This document shows positions 8,768 through 16,890 of a DNA stretch of 64,000 nucleotides, piece after piece; the first letter of the stretch is position 1; the number at the start of each line of letters is the position of its first letter. A model generated the notes under the pieces. The model saw only the letters and a list, made by a program, of their open reading frames with translations. It had not been told where the DNA came from and made no database searches. The DNA is from CADEEN01 sp963740395 (GTDB taxonomy: Bacteria; Pseudomonadota; Gammaproteobacteria; Burkholderiales; Burkholderiaceae_C): positions 1 to 64,000 of the forward strand of contig CAVUEP010000013.1 in the NCBI GenBank assembly GCA_963740395.1. Direction: 5' to 3'. The position numbers and the translations under genes are program-made.

Positions 8768-9346
8768 TCAGCGGGCGGGCCCGGCTGGCGCGTCTGAGCG
8801 TAACGCGTTGCCGGGCATCAGACCCTCTAGCAAGGCATGCCCTGCCGGCCAGTCATCCAGTCCAGCCTCGGCATTGATGTGGCCGCAGCGCCCGATGCAC
8901 ACCTGCCGCGCGCCCCAGTCGCGCACCAGGCGCGCGATGGGTTCGACCGCCCCGAAGGGATCGTCCTCGCTCGTGACGGCAATCGCCGCAAAGGGCAGCG
9001 GCTGGCGCACGACCGGCCGCCAGGGGCGCAGATTCGGCGGCATGTCCTCCCGCTCGAGGTCCGGCGGCGCCACCAGCAGCGCCCCCCTGACGCGTGCGAC
9101 CTGCTTCGAATGCGCCGCCCAGGCCGCCACCAGGTGGCAGCCCAGGCTGTGCGCCACCAGCAGCGCGGGCTCGTCGCCATCGAGCAGCACCTCCTCCAGC
9201 CGCGCCATCCAGTCGCCGCGCTTGGGCCAGAGCCAGTCGCTCTGCACGACCCGGGTGTAGCCGTGGTGGCGCTCCCAGCGGCTCTGCCAATGCCCGGCAT
9301 CGGAGTCGAGCCAGCCGGGCAGCAGCAGCACGCGACAGGGGCTCAT
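8768..9346 (-). CDS. RBBP9/YdeN-type serine hydrolase (alpha/beta hydrolase)
   Basis: A small 192-residue alpha/beta hydrolase of the RBBP9/YdeN family. VLLLPGWLDSDAGHWQSRWE forms the N-terminal strand and oxyanion region, the nucleophile elbow is AHSLG, and the acid is in SEDDPF. The histidine is in GHINAEAG, a family hallmark. Members hydrolyse small esters or amides in vitro, but the physiological substrate is unknown. It follows parB by 19 bases on the same strand and diverges from argC. Confidence 0.85.
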   Translation of the reverse strand: MSPCRVLLLPGWLDSDAGHWQSRWERHHGYTRVVQSDWLWPKRGDWMARLEEVLLDGDEPALLVAHSLGCHLVAAWAAHSKQVARVRGALLVAPPDLEREDMPPNLRPWRPVVRQPLPFAAIAVTSEDDPFGAVEPIARLVRDWGARQVCIGRCGHINAEAGLDDWPAGHALLEGLMPGNALRSDAPAGPAR

Positions 9347-9396
9347 CGGGGTTGCCTTATCCTAGGGTCCGCAGTTGTTGCCATTTTGGAGCCGAC

Positions 9397-10341
9397 ATGA
9401 AGAAGCACACCGTATTCGTCGACGGTCAGGAGGGCACGACCGGTCTGCGCATCCACGAGTACCTGGCCGCGCGCAGCGACATCGAGGTGCTGAAGATCGA
9501 CGCCGACAAGCGCAAGGACGCGGCCGAGCGCGCGCGCCTGCTCAATGCGGCCGACGTCGGCTTCCTGTGCCTGCCCGACGCGGCCGCCCGCGAGGCCGTC
9601 GCGCTGGTGACGAACCCCGACACCTGCCTGATCGACGCCAGCACTGCGCACCGCACCAAGCCGGGCTGGGTCTTCGGCCTGCCCGAACTCGCCTCCGGGC
9701 AGCGCGACGCGCTGCGCTCGGGCAAGCGCATCGCCAACCCCGGCTGCCACGCGACGGCCTTCATCCTGTTGCTGCGCCCGCTGATCGATGCCGGCATGGT
9801 GCCGACCGAGATGGCGCTGTCGGCAACGTCGATCACGGGCTACTCGGGTGGCGGCAAGAAGATGATCGAGCAGTACCAGGCCGGCGGCGACAAGAAGCTC
9901 GAGTCGCCGCGGCCGTACGGCCTGCAGCTCGGGCACAAGCACATCCCGGAAATGATGGCCCACACGGGCCTGACGACCAAGCCGGTGTTCATGCCCATCG
10001 TCGGCAACTTCTACAAGGGGCTGTCGGTCAGCGTGCCACTGCACCTGGGCCAGCTGGCCCCGGGCATCGACGCGGCAGACCTGCAAAAGGCCTTCGAGGA
10101 GCGCTACGCCAAGGAGCGCTTCATCCGCGTCAAGCCGCTGTCGGACGCCGCCACGCTCGAAGCCGGCTTCTTCGACGTGCAGGGCGCCAACGACACCAAC
10201 CGGGTCGACCTCTTCATCTTCGCCGACGACCAGCAGGCGATCCTGATGGCGCGTGTGGACAACCTCGGCAAGGGCGCCAGCGGCGCGGCGGTGCAGTGCA
10301 TGAACCTGCACCTGGGCTGCGACGAGGGGCAGGGGCTCTAG
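9397..10341 (+). CDS. argC: N-acetyl-gamma-glutamyl-phosphate reductase ArgC
   Basis: ArgC reduces N-acetylglutamyl phosphate to the semialdehyde with NADPH, the third step of arginine synthesis. The 314-residue protein is the short (type 2) form: FVDGQEGTTGLRIHEYL at the N-terminus, then ADVGFLCLPDAAAREAV. The catalytic cysteine is Cys117 in ANPGCHATAF, and LGHKHIPEM supplies the conserved His region. It is a single gene here, not in an arg operon, and sits between hydrolase genes in the par neighbourhood. The ATG at 9397 gives the expected N-terminus. Confidence 0.92.
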   Translation: MKKHTVFVDGQEGTTGLRIHEYLAARSDIEVLKIDADKRKDAAERARLLNAADVGFLCLPDAAAREAVALVTNPDTCLIDASTAHRTKPGWVFGLPELASGQRDALRSGKRIANPGCHATAFILLLRPLIDAGMVPTEMALSATSITGYSGGGKKMIEQYQAGGDKKLESPRPYGLQLGHKHIPEMMAHTGLTTKPVFMPIVGNFYKGLSVSVPLHLGQLAPGIDAADLQKAFEERYAKERFIRVKPLSDAATLEAGFFDVQGANDTNRVDLFIFADDQQAILMARVDNLGKGASGAAVQCMNLHLGCDEGQGL

Positions 10342-10382
10342 GGCCCGTTAGCGCCGGCCGGCGCGCGTTGCCGCGCCGCGTC

Positions 10383-11150
10383 TCACTGCGGGTGCCACTC
10401 GAAACAACGCTCGCCGAGCGTGAACACCGCCACCCCCGAGGCCTGGCTCGGCAAGCGAAAGAGCAACTCACCGTCGGGGGCGACGACACAGCTGCCCCCA
10501 CCTTCGACGCTCTCTTCCGGCCGATTGAGTGCGTTGGGCCAGTTGGTTTGCACGACATGCGCCCGGGTCGCGACTGCGAGCCGCTGGATGTCGCGCACAT
10601 ACTCGGGTGGATCGGTCCTCGGCGTGTCGGGATCCTGGCGCAGCGCACCCGGTACGAAGATCAGGTCGACGGCCTGCGCTTCGAGTTGGCCACTTACCAA
10701 GTCGAGGTCGCCAACTTCCCGGCAGATGACGGCGGAGCAGCGCAGCCCGTGCAAGATGCCGACCGGCCGGGCGGACCCGCGGGCAAAGAAGGTCGCCTCC
10801 GCTGCGGTCAGACCCTGCTTGGCGATGACGGCGCAAGTACTACCCCGTTCGTCGATCAGCAGATGCGAGTTGTACTTGGCGCCGTCATCGTCGAAGGTCG
10901 GCGCGCCCACCGCAATGCCCAGCGAGAGCTCGGCGCAGTGGGCCTGGAGCTCCTGAACTGCGGGCAGGACCCGCTCGGGGACGGCTTCCACCCCGATCTT
11001 CTTGTGAAAACCCGTGACGGCCAGTTCCGAGAAGCCGCAAAGACGCGCCTCGCGCGTGCGCGCCAGCGACATCGCGCGGCGGATTGCAGCCACGTTCTCC
11101 GGCGTCGTCCAGTGCATCGCGATTTGAGCGATGGCCACGCGGACCGTCAC
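10383..11150 (-). CDS. Carbon-nitrogen hydrolase (nitrilase superfamily)
   Basis: A 255-residue cytoplasmic amidase-type enzyme. The Glu-Lys-Cys triad is visible as CGFSELAVTGF (Glu), CAVIAKQGL (Lys) and SAVICREVGD (Cys). Later WPNALNRPEESVEGGGSCVV matches the family. The substrate is not identifiable; members cleave omega-amides, N-carbamoyl compounds or polyamine amides. The GTG start at 11150 overlaps the stop of the upstream acetyltransferase (GTGA), which itself overlaps parA, so all three are translationally coupled. A perfect 14-base palindrome at 10351-10364 lies between this stop and the convergent argC stop. Confidence 0.8.
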   Translation of the reverse strand: MTVRVAIAQIAMHWTTPENVAAIRRAMSLARTREARLCGFSELAVTGFHKKIGVEAVPERVLPAVQELQAHCAELSLGIAVGAPTFDDDGAKYNSHLLIDERGSTCAVIAKQGLTAAEATFFARGSARPVGILHGLRCSAVICREVGDLDLVSGQLEAQAVDLIFVPGALRQDPDTPRTDPPEYVRDIQRLAVATRAHVVQTNWPNALNRPEESVEGGGSCVVAPDGELLFRLPSQASGVAVFTLGERCFEWHPQ

Positions 11151-11963
11151 GGTGGCGTGCGTGCCTGTCTTGACACGGGCGCCGTGCGGTAGTGGTAGGC
11201 GTAGCCGTCGCTGAAACCCAACTGGCGATAGAGGGCGCGCGCGGCATGGTTGTCGCCCTCGACCTGCAGGTAGGCGCTGCGCGCGCCTTCGGCCCGCGCC
11301 TGCAGCAGCAGCCGGGTGCACAGGCGGCGGCCCAGGCCCGCGCCGCGTGATGTCGGTGCCGTGAACACGTCGTAGAGCCCGACCAGATCCGCCTCGCGCG
11401 CGAACCTGGCCGCAGGCGAGCAAGGCACCATCGGACTCGCGGCGGATCGCCAGCGCCTGGAACGGCACGGGCGACAGCTCGAGACGCTGCGCATGGGCCT
11501 GGCGCTGCGCCAGCGGCGAACCGCGCATCTGGCCGACGGCCTGGGCAAAGGCGCTGTGGCCCAGCGATTGCCAGACCAGGTCGGATGGCAGCGGTTCGTC
11601 GGCCAGCGCATCGAGCGTCGCGCGCAGCATCACGCGCGTGTCGTCGAGGCGCGGCCACTGCAGCGCATGGAGTTGCTGGTCGAGGTCAGTCGGCTGGCTG
11701 AAGGGCGTGATGCGCACCACCATCGGTAGTTGCGCCTCGGCAAACACCGCCTGCGCCTGCGCCAGCTTGTCCACCAGGGGCAAGCGCCCCGGCGCAACCG
11801 CGTTGACGCAGCGCGCGCGCTTGGCCTTGCCGGGCGAGAAGCGGATCAGCCAGCCGTCGAGCCAGCGTTGTTGCGGTGGCGCACTGGCGTTGAGGCCGGC
11901 GTCCTCGGCGCGTGACAGCAGCAGCGGGTCGAAGGCGGCAGCGGCAGGTGGGTTGCGGGTCAC
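11147..11963 (-). CDS. GNAT-family acetyltransferase, frameshifted as sequenced
   Basis: GNAT enzymes transfer acetyl from acetyl-CoA to an amine. The first part (from the GTG at 11963) is an N-terminal extension ending at LACGQV near 11,410. The second part, one frame over, carries the acetyl-CoA-binding motif (GLYDVFTAPTSRGAGLGRRL) and the C-terminal ALYRQLGFSDGYAYHYR. Removing one base near 11,405 joins them as GQVAREADLVGLYD, so the break is probably a sequencing insertion. The combined length is about 270 residues. The GTG start overlaps the parA stop, and its stop overlaps the nitrilase start. Confidence 0.75.
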
Positions 11964-12733
11964 GCCAGGACCTTGACGCGATCGACCATCTCGCGCGCGA
12001 ACTCGACGTAGGCCACCGCCCCCTTGGACGTCGGGTCGAAGGTCACGCCGGCCTGGCCGTAGCTCGGCGCCTCGGCCAGGCGCACGTTGCGCGGGATCAC
12101 GGCCTTGAACACCTTGTCGCCGAAGTGCGCCTCGAGCTGCGAGCTGACCTGCTGCTGCAAGGTGATGCGCGGGTCGAACATCACGCGCAGCAGGCCGATG
12201 ATCTGCAGGTCGGGGTTGAGGTTGGCATGCACCTGCTTGATGGTGTTGACCAGGTCCGACAGCCCCTCGAGCGCGAAGTACTCGCACTGCATCGGCACGA
12301 TCACGCCCTGTGCGCTGCACAACCCGTTGAGGGTGAGCAGGCTCAGGCTGGGCGGGCAGTCGATGAGGACGAAGTCATACGCGTCGCCCGCGTCGGCCAG
12401 CGCATCGCGTAGGCGCCGGTCGCGCCGTTCCAGGCCGACCAGCTCGACCTCGGCGCCCGAGAGTTCGCGGTTCGCGCCGAGCACGTCGTAGCCGCCCTTC
12501 TCGCTGGCCTGTCGCGCCTCGGCAATGCTGGCCGAACCGAGCAGCACGTCATAGGTGCTGAGCGCAAGCTGGCGCTTGTCGATGCCCGAGCCCATCGTCG
12601 CGTTGCCCTGCGGGTCGAGGTCGACCACCAGCACGCGCTGGCCGACGCGGGCCAGCCCGGCGGCGAGGTTGACCGTGGTGGTGGTCTTGCCGACCCCGCC
12701 CTTTTGGTTGGCGATGCAGAAGATGCGCGTCAT
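11960..12733 (-). CDS. parA: Chromosome-partitioning ATPase ParA (Soj)
   Basis: ParA is a Walker-type ATPase that binds the nucleoid non-specifically and moves ParB-parS complexes apart. The 257-residue protein starts MTRIFCIANQKGGVGKTTTT (deviant Walker A KGGVGKTT, about 11-18). It continues with VVDLDPQGNATMGSG and FVLIDCPPSLSLLT, all standard for chromosomal ParA. I start at 12733 rather than 12769 because family members begin at this Met. In many proteobacteria the order is mnmG-rsmG-parA-parB. Here lysE precedes parA, and rsmG is 36 kb away. Confidence 0.95.
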   Translation of the reverse strand: MTRIFCIANQKGGVGKTTTTVNLAAGLARVGQRVLVVDLDPQGNATMGSGIDKRQLALSTYDVLLGSASIAEARQASEKGGYDVLGANRELSGAEVELVGLERRDRRLRDALADAGDAYDFVLIDCPPSLSLLTLNGLCSAQGVIVPMQCEYFALEGLSDLVNTIKQVHANLNPDLQIIGLLRVMFDPRITLQQQVSSQLEAHFGDKVFKAVIPRNVRLAEAPSYGQAGVTFDPTSKGAVAYVEFAREMVDRVKVLA

Positions 12734-12825
12734 GTCCGTCCCGAATGCCGCCCCACGGGTGAACCGCACGCCGCGGAGCCCACGAGCGCAGCGAGCTTTG
12801 GGGGCTCCATGGGCTCAGTTTCGCA

Positions 12826-13440
12826 TCAATCGCGGACCAGGCGCCAACCGAAGCCGATCAGGAAAACACCCGCCAGCCGCTCGAGCCAGCGCGCGGCCGC
12901 GCGGTGCGCCCGCACCTTGGCGGCCACCGCGTTGGCAAAGGCACACAGGCTCAGGCAGTACAGCGCCGTGATGACCGCGATCGTCACGGCCATGGCGGCG
13001 AACGTCGGCAGGCCGCGGTGCGTGGCCGGGTCGATGAAGAGCGGAAAGAAAGCCATGTAGAAGACGATCGCCTTCGGGTTCAGCAGCGTGATGAAGAAGG
13101 CCTGGCGCGCATAGTGGCGCGGCTGAATGCGCACCGGCGAGGCACTGCCGTCGCCACGCGAGAACAACAGGCGCAGCCCGATCCAGGCCAGGTAGGCCGC
13201 CCCCGCGACCTGCACCGCCTTGAAAGCCAGAGGGTAGGCCGCGAGCAAGGCCGCGACGCCGGCCACGGCCAGCCACAGCAGGACCTGGTCACCGACGATC
13301 ACGCCCAGCGTGGCCGCCGCGCCGGCGCGAAAGCCGCCCTTGCCGGTCGAGGTCAGCAGCGCGAACGTGCCTGGCCCAGGCAGCGCGAGGAAGATCAGGA
13401 TGGCGGCGCAGAAGGCCGTGAAGTCGGTGATGCCGAACAT
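12826..13440 (-). CDS. LysE/RhtB family amino-acid exporter
   Basis: A 204-residue inner-membrane exporter with about six hydrophobic segments. The N-terminal FLALPGPGTFALLTSTGKGG is the LysE signature, and AAYLAWIGLRLLFSRG and NPKAIVFYMAFFPLFID are typical conserved loops. Members export lysine, homoserine, threonine or other small amphiphiles. The substrate cannot be read from the sequence. It is 92 bases upstream of parA on the same strand and diverges from proQ. Confidence 0.85.
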   Translation of the reverse strand: MFGITDFTAFCAAILIFLALPGPGTFALLTSTGKGGFRAGAAATLGVIVGDQVLLWLAVAGVAALLAAYPLAFKAVQVAGAAYLAWIGLRLLFSRGDGSASPVRIQPRHYARQAFFITLLNPKAIVFYMAFFPLFIDPATHRGLPTFAAMAVTIAVITALYCLSLCAFANAVAAKVRAHRAAARWLERLAGVFLIGFGWRLVRD

Positions 13441-13510
13441 GTTGACGCGAGGTTACCGGATCACCGCGCTGCGCGGTCGCTGCGGGCGGCCTGAAGGACA
13501 ATCACGCCCC

Positions 13511-14599
13511 ATGAACCCAGAGATTCCTGGCACCCCCACCAGCGCGGAGCCCGACGCAGCGCCCGCCGTGGCTGGCGCCGATGCGCCGCAGGCTGCCACG
13601 ACCGAAGCCTCCCCCTTGCCGTCGGGTGACGCCCCCGCGCCCGACGCGGTGCCCGACGATTTGCGCGAGCTGCCACCCGATGCGCCCTCTGAGGCGACAC
13701 CCGCTACCCCGGTGGAGGCCGGCGAGAGCGCCGTCGCGCCTGCAGCCGCCGCCGAAGCAGGCAAACCGGGGCTGACGCCGGCTGCCTGCGCCACCCGCTT
13801 GGCCGAGTTGTTCCCCGCGTTGTTCATTGCGCAGGGTGCGCCCGGGCCGGCCAAGCCGATCAAGCTGCGCATCCACGCCGACATCCAGGCGCGCGCGCCG
13901 GGCGTCTTCAGCAAGCGCGTGCTGGGGCTTTTCTTCAGCCGCTACACGACGACGAACGCCTACCTGAAGGCGCTGGCCGCGGCGCCGCACCGGTTTGACC
14001 TCGACGGCGAGCCCGCGGGCGAGATTGCCGCCGAGCACCGCCAGGCCGCGACCGAGGAACTGGCGCGCCGCCATGCCCTGGCCGCGCAGCGGCGTGCGGC
14101 GCAGCGCCCTCCTGCGCGACGCGAGGCACAGGCACCTGAAGGCGCATCAGCGCCAGGCGAGCGGCGCGAGCCGCGCCCCGCGGGTCAACGCGATCCAGGC
14201 CAGGACGCCCGCCTCGCCGAGCGTGCGGCCCGGCCACAGCGCCCCCCGCAAGCGCCGCGCATGCGCGACGACCGGCAGCGGCCCGAGCGTGCAACTGGCG
14301 CACGGCCGCCTCGCAGTGGCGAGCAAACAGCGCCGCACCGCCGCGCCGAGCGTGCAACGCCAGTGCGCGACACCGCCCCCCCTGCCGCAGCCCTGCCCAC
14401 GGATCCGGCACAGCGCGAACGCGCGATGCTGCTGCGCAGCTTCGAGTCCAGCCCCTTGAGCAAGGCCAATTTCTGCGCCCTCAAAGGCCTGAGCGAGGCG
14501 ACGCTGGATGCCGCGCTCGAGCAGGCCCAGGCGGAGCGGGGTGGGCACGACGCAACGTCCCATGCGCCGCCGCCTCAACGACGCAGCGGCAGACGCTAG
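13511..14599 (+). CDS. proQ: ProQ/FinO-family RNA chaperone
   Basis: ProQ-type proteins bind structured 3' ends of small RNAs and mRNAs and act post-transcriptionally. The 362-residue product has a long Ala/Pro/Glu-rich N-terminal tail (1-95) and the ProQ/FinO domain at about 96-195 (CATRLAELFPALF, PIKLRIHADIQAR, LGLFFSRYTTTNAYLKAL). A basic Arg/Pro/Gln-rich linker follows, and a short conserved C-terminal segment around SPLSKANFCALKGLSEATLD. The long disordered tails make it bigger than E. coli ProQ (232). The island-1 genes converge on its 3' end, and a decayed copy of its 3' half lies at 23,377-23,615. Confidence 0.85.
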   Translation: MNPEIPGTPTSAEPDAAPAVAGADAPQAATTEASPLPSGDAPAPDAVPDDLRELPPDAPSEATPATPVEAGESAVAPAAAAEAGKPGLTPAACATRLAELFPALFIAQGAPGPAKPIKLRIHADIQARAPGVFSKRVLGLFFSRYTTTNAYLKALAAAPHRFDLDGEPAGEIAAEHRQAATEELARRHALAAQRRAAQRPPARREAQAPEGASAPGERREPRPAGQRDPGQDARLAERAARPQRPPQAPRMRDDRQRPERATGARPPRSGEQTAPHRRAERATPVRDTAPPAAALPTDPAQRERAMLLRSFESSPLSKANFCALKGLSEATLDAALEQAQAERGGHDATSHAPPPQRRSGRR

Positions 14600-14651
14600 G
14601 CGCCGAGCCTGGTTCCAGCGCATTGCCACACGCCTGTCGCAACCGAACGGG

Positions 14652-16049
14652 TCAAGGCGTCACGCCGGTCGGACAGTCCGCCCAGGCCCGGGCATGCAGC
14701 GCCACGCGGCAGGCGCTTTCGTAGCGGATACCTCCTACCAGAATCTCTCGCTTGCTGATGGTCGTGTTCAGGCAGACACCCAGCCAGTCGATCGCCACCG
14801 AGGCTTCATTGGGCAGCCCGTCTTCCCAGCCGTTGATCGCGGTAACCGCCCCTGCGAGCACGACGACCTCCATAGTGTTCAAGGCGCACTGCGGATTGAC
14901 GCGAACGCTCCTCGGTAGCTGACCGGCTCGGGCCGGATTCGACGTCGAACGCGCATTCACGGCCAGCGCTTGTTCGAAGCGCGGGCCCGGAAACCAGCGT
15001 GACTCGGGCACCTCAACCCGCTCGCGTGCCGCGACGTACTGCGCCTGCACCGCTGGGGTCCTTCTGCCGTCTGCGGCGACCACGGTCACCGAGGCCGCAT
15101 GATCGACCGCACCGCGGATGTCAGCAGGCATGGTCAGCTCGATGTGCGTCATGGTCCATGCCGCGAACGGTGGCTTGAGCTTGCCGCCAGGAAACTGCCC
15201 GATGATCTCGACCGCACCAGGGCGCTCCCCCAGGCACAGGCCGTCAAGCGTCACCGTCTTGCCCGGCCTCAGCGGACCGGACACCTCACTGAGCGTCGGC
15301 GGTCCCTTGTCGAGACACAGGAGCGCCCGCGCATTCGGCACAGATCCTTTCGAGATCGCGTCCAACCGCAGGGGCGGTTTGATGGATGCCAACTCCCCGA
15401 CGCGTGCCTGCGGCGGCGCGGCGACGCCAAGGCGGCTCGCCGGCTCGTTCGACGCCACCTGCGGCATCCGCCGCGACAGCGGTACGCGGCCCGTATTGGC
15501 CTGCGCCAATACGGCAGACTTGCGGGTGCCGGACTTGATGGTCTTGGGTGGGCCGGCGAGCTTCGCAAGTTCGGCCAGGATCTCCTGCTTGATCTCTCCC
15601 GCAGGCACCGGTTTGCCGCCAACAATGATGATCGCGCGATCGTCCAGTTGCAGCAGGTCGTTTGGCGCTGGCGCCTGCGCAGCAGACGGCGGTATCGTCG
15701 GAGGTCGCTCCGTAAGTGTGGCGGGTGTGTCGCGTCTCACAGGCGTGGTCGGTACCTTCGGCGGCAGCGGTTGCGGGTTCAGCGCGCGGCGATCGAGCGG
15801 ACTGGCCGAAGACTTCGGCGGCAGCGGTTGCGGATTCAGCGCGCGACGATCGAGCGGACTGGCCGAAGACTTCGGCGGCAGCGGTTGCGGATTCAGCGCA
15901 CGACGCTCGAGCGGACTCGCCAAAGACTTCGGCGGCAGTGGTTGCGGATTCAGCGCACGTTGGTCGGCTGGGCTGACTGGCGCCTGCGCGCTGGCTGCGG
16001 CAATGGCCAGCGCGGCAATGATGCCTACGATGACGGGGCTCGGATTCAT
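14652..16049 (-). CDS. Secreted protein with four tandem ALNPQPLPP repeats and an IPT-like domain
   Basis: The 465-residue product has a clear signal peptide (MNPSPVIVGIIAALAIAAASAQA, cut near residue 23). Four 19-residue repeats follow, each with the core RRALNPQPLPPK. A central segment, GPLRPGKTVTLDGLCLGERP and on to about residue 350, fits an IPT/TIG beta-sandwich (PxLxPGxxVTLxGxxLG). A unique C-terminal domain with several cysteines ends the protein. ALNPQPLPP cores occur in many bacterial proteins of unknown function. AAGGAAA lies just before the ATG at 16049. It is the last gene of island 1 and faces proQ. Function unknown, probably envelope or extracellular. Confidence 0.7.
   Translation of the reverse strand: MNPSPVIVGIIAALAIAAASAQAPVSPADQRALNPQPLPPKSLASPLERRALNPQPLPPKSSASPLDRRALNPQPLPPKSSASPLDRRALNPQPLPPKVPTTPVRRDTPATLTERPPTIPPSAAQAPAPNDLLQLDDRAIIIVGGKPVPAGEIKQEILAELAKLAGPPKTIKSGTRKSAVLAQANTGRVPLSRRMPQVASNEPASRLGVAAPPQARVGELASIKPPLRLDAISKGSVPNARALLCLDKGPPTLSEVSGPLRPGKTVTLDGLCLGERPGAVEIIGQFPGGKLKPPFAAWTMTHIELTMPADIRGAVDHAASVTVVAADGRRTPAVQAQYVAARERVEVPESRWFPGPRFEQALAVNARSTSNPARAGQLPRSVRVNPQCALNTMEVVVLAGAVTAINGWEDGLPNEASVAIDWLGVCLNTTISKREILVGGIRYESACRVALHARAWADCPTGVTP
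15757..15984 (-). repeat. Four tandem 57-bp repeats encoding RRALNPQPLPPK units
   Basis: Units begin at 15757, 15814, 15871 and 15928. The two middle units are almost identical in DNA, and the outer two have more differences. Each unit is 57 bases, so the frame is kept when copies are lost or gained. This suggests that repeat number can vary between strains. Confidence 0.9.
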
Positions 16050-16222
16050 TGCGTTTCCTTCGGCGTAGGTAGACGAGAAGTGGCCGTCGCGCGTGGACCT
16101 CTGATCGCAATATGCGTGGACAGCCTCACCGTGCCGGCTTGAAGGGCAACAGGGTTGCCTTGCACAAGGCACGGCGTCATCGCACTCTCGGCAGACGCGC
16201 ATGCCGCCGGCCCTGACAGCGG

Positions 16223-16822
16223 CTACAGGCGATTGGCCGCCGCACGGGCAAGTTCTTCGAGCGCCTTGAGCGCCTCGGCTCTGTCGCGCTGCGACAACTG
16301 ACTCGAGAACAACCGCACCTGGCGCTGTCCCACCTGAACCACGACCTGTGCCACGTCGTTCAGGATCCCGCGCGCCTCGTCCTTGCGTTCGACGATCGCC
16401 ATGGCGCGATCCCCGACGCCGCTGAGCGGCTCGAAGCGCACTGCCTGCTTCGCACTCGGCCGCATCGGGTCGATAGCGCCGTCAACCATGCCGCGCGACT
16501 CGTCCGCCCAGGACGCCAGTTCGTGGTTCGAGTACTGCACGTAGAACGTGCCGCCAGGATGACCCCGAACGCAGGTCACGATGCCATGCTTTTCAAGGTT
16601 GCGGTCGAGCTGGCCGGGCTTGGCCTGCGCGAACACCTTGCGCACCTGCGCGTCAGAGACCAACGTGCAAGGGTTGCTTATGTCGCCCTTGCCGGCCTGG
16701 GCCACTGCAGTCGGCGCCACCGCGGGCTGCGAGGTCGAAGTCGGCGCCTCTTGCTTCGAGCACGCGGCCGCAATGAACGCCGTGACCAGTGCGGCGAAGA
16801 GATGAAGGCGAATCGAATCCAT
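16223..16822 (-). CDS. Lipoprotein of unknown function
   Basis: A 199-residue predicted lipoprotein. The N-terminus MDSIRLHLFAALVTAFIAAAC is a signal peptide ending in a lipobox, with the acylated cysteine at residue 21. After a Pro/Thr/Ala linker, the domain NPCTLVSDAQVRKVFAQ resembles DUF3558-type sequences, and its paired cysteines (NPC and VTC) may form a disulfide. GGAG precedes the ATG at 16822. It lies in the minus-strand run of island 1, between the ALNPQPLPP protein and the fibronectin-type protein. The start at 17212 is less likely because it adds a Cys/Arg-rich leader without signal features. Confidence 0.7.
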   Translation of the reverse strand: MDSIRLHLFAALVTAFIAAACSKQEAPTSTSQPAVAPTAVAQAGKGDISNPCTLVSDAQVRKVFAQAKPGQLDRNLEKHGIVTCVRGHPGGTFYVQYSNHELASWADESRGMVDGAIDPMRPSAKQAVRFEPLSGVGDRAMAIVERKDEARGILNDVAQVVVQVGQRQVRLFSSQLSQRDRAEALKALEELARAAANRL

Positions 16823-16890
16823 TTGAATCTCCAGATGGGCTGACTCCTTGGGCCTGTGCGGCAACCCCGCTCGCACCGTGTGCCGTCGGT

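Noticed and set aside
10351..10364. 14-base palindrome GCGCCGGCCGGCGC between argC and the nitrilase gene
   Set aside because: Could be a bidirectional terminator, but it has no loop or T-run and such GC palindromes arise easily here.
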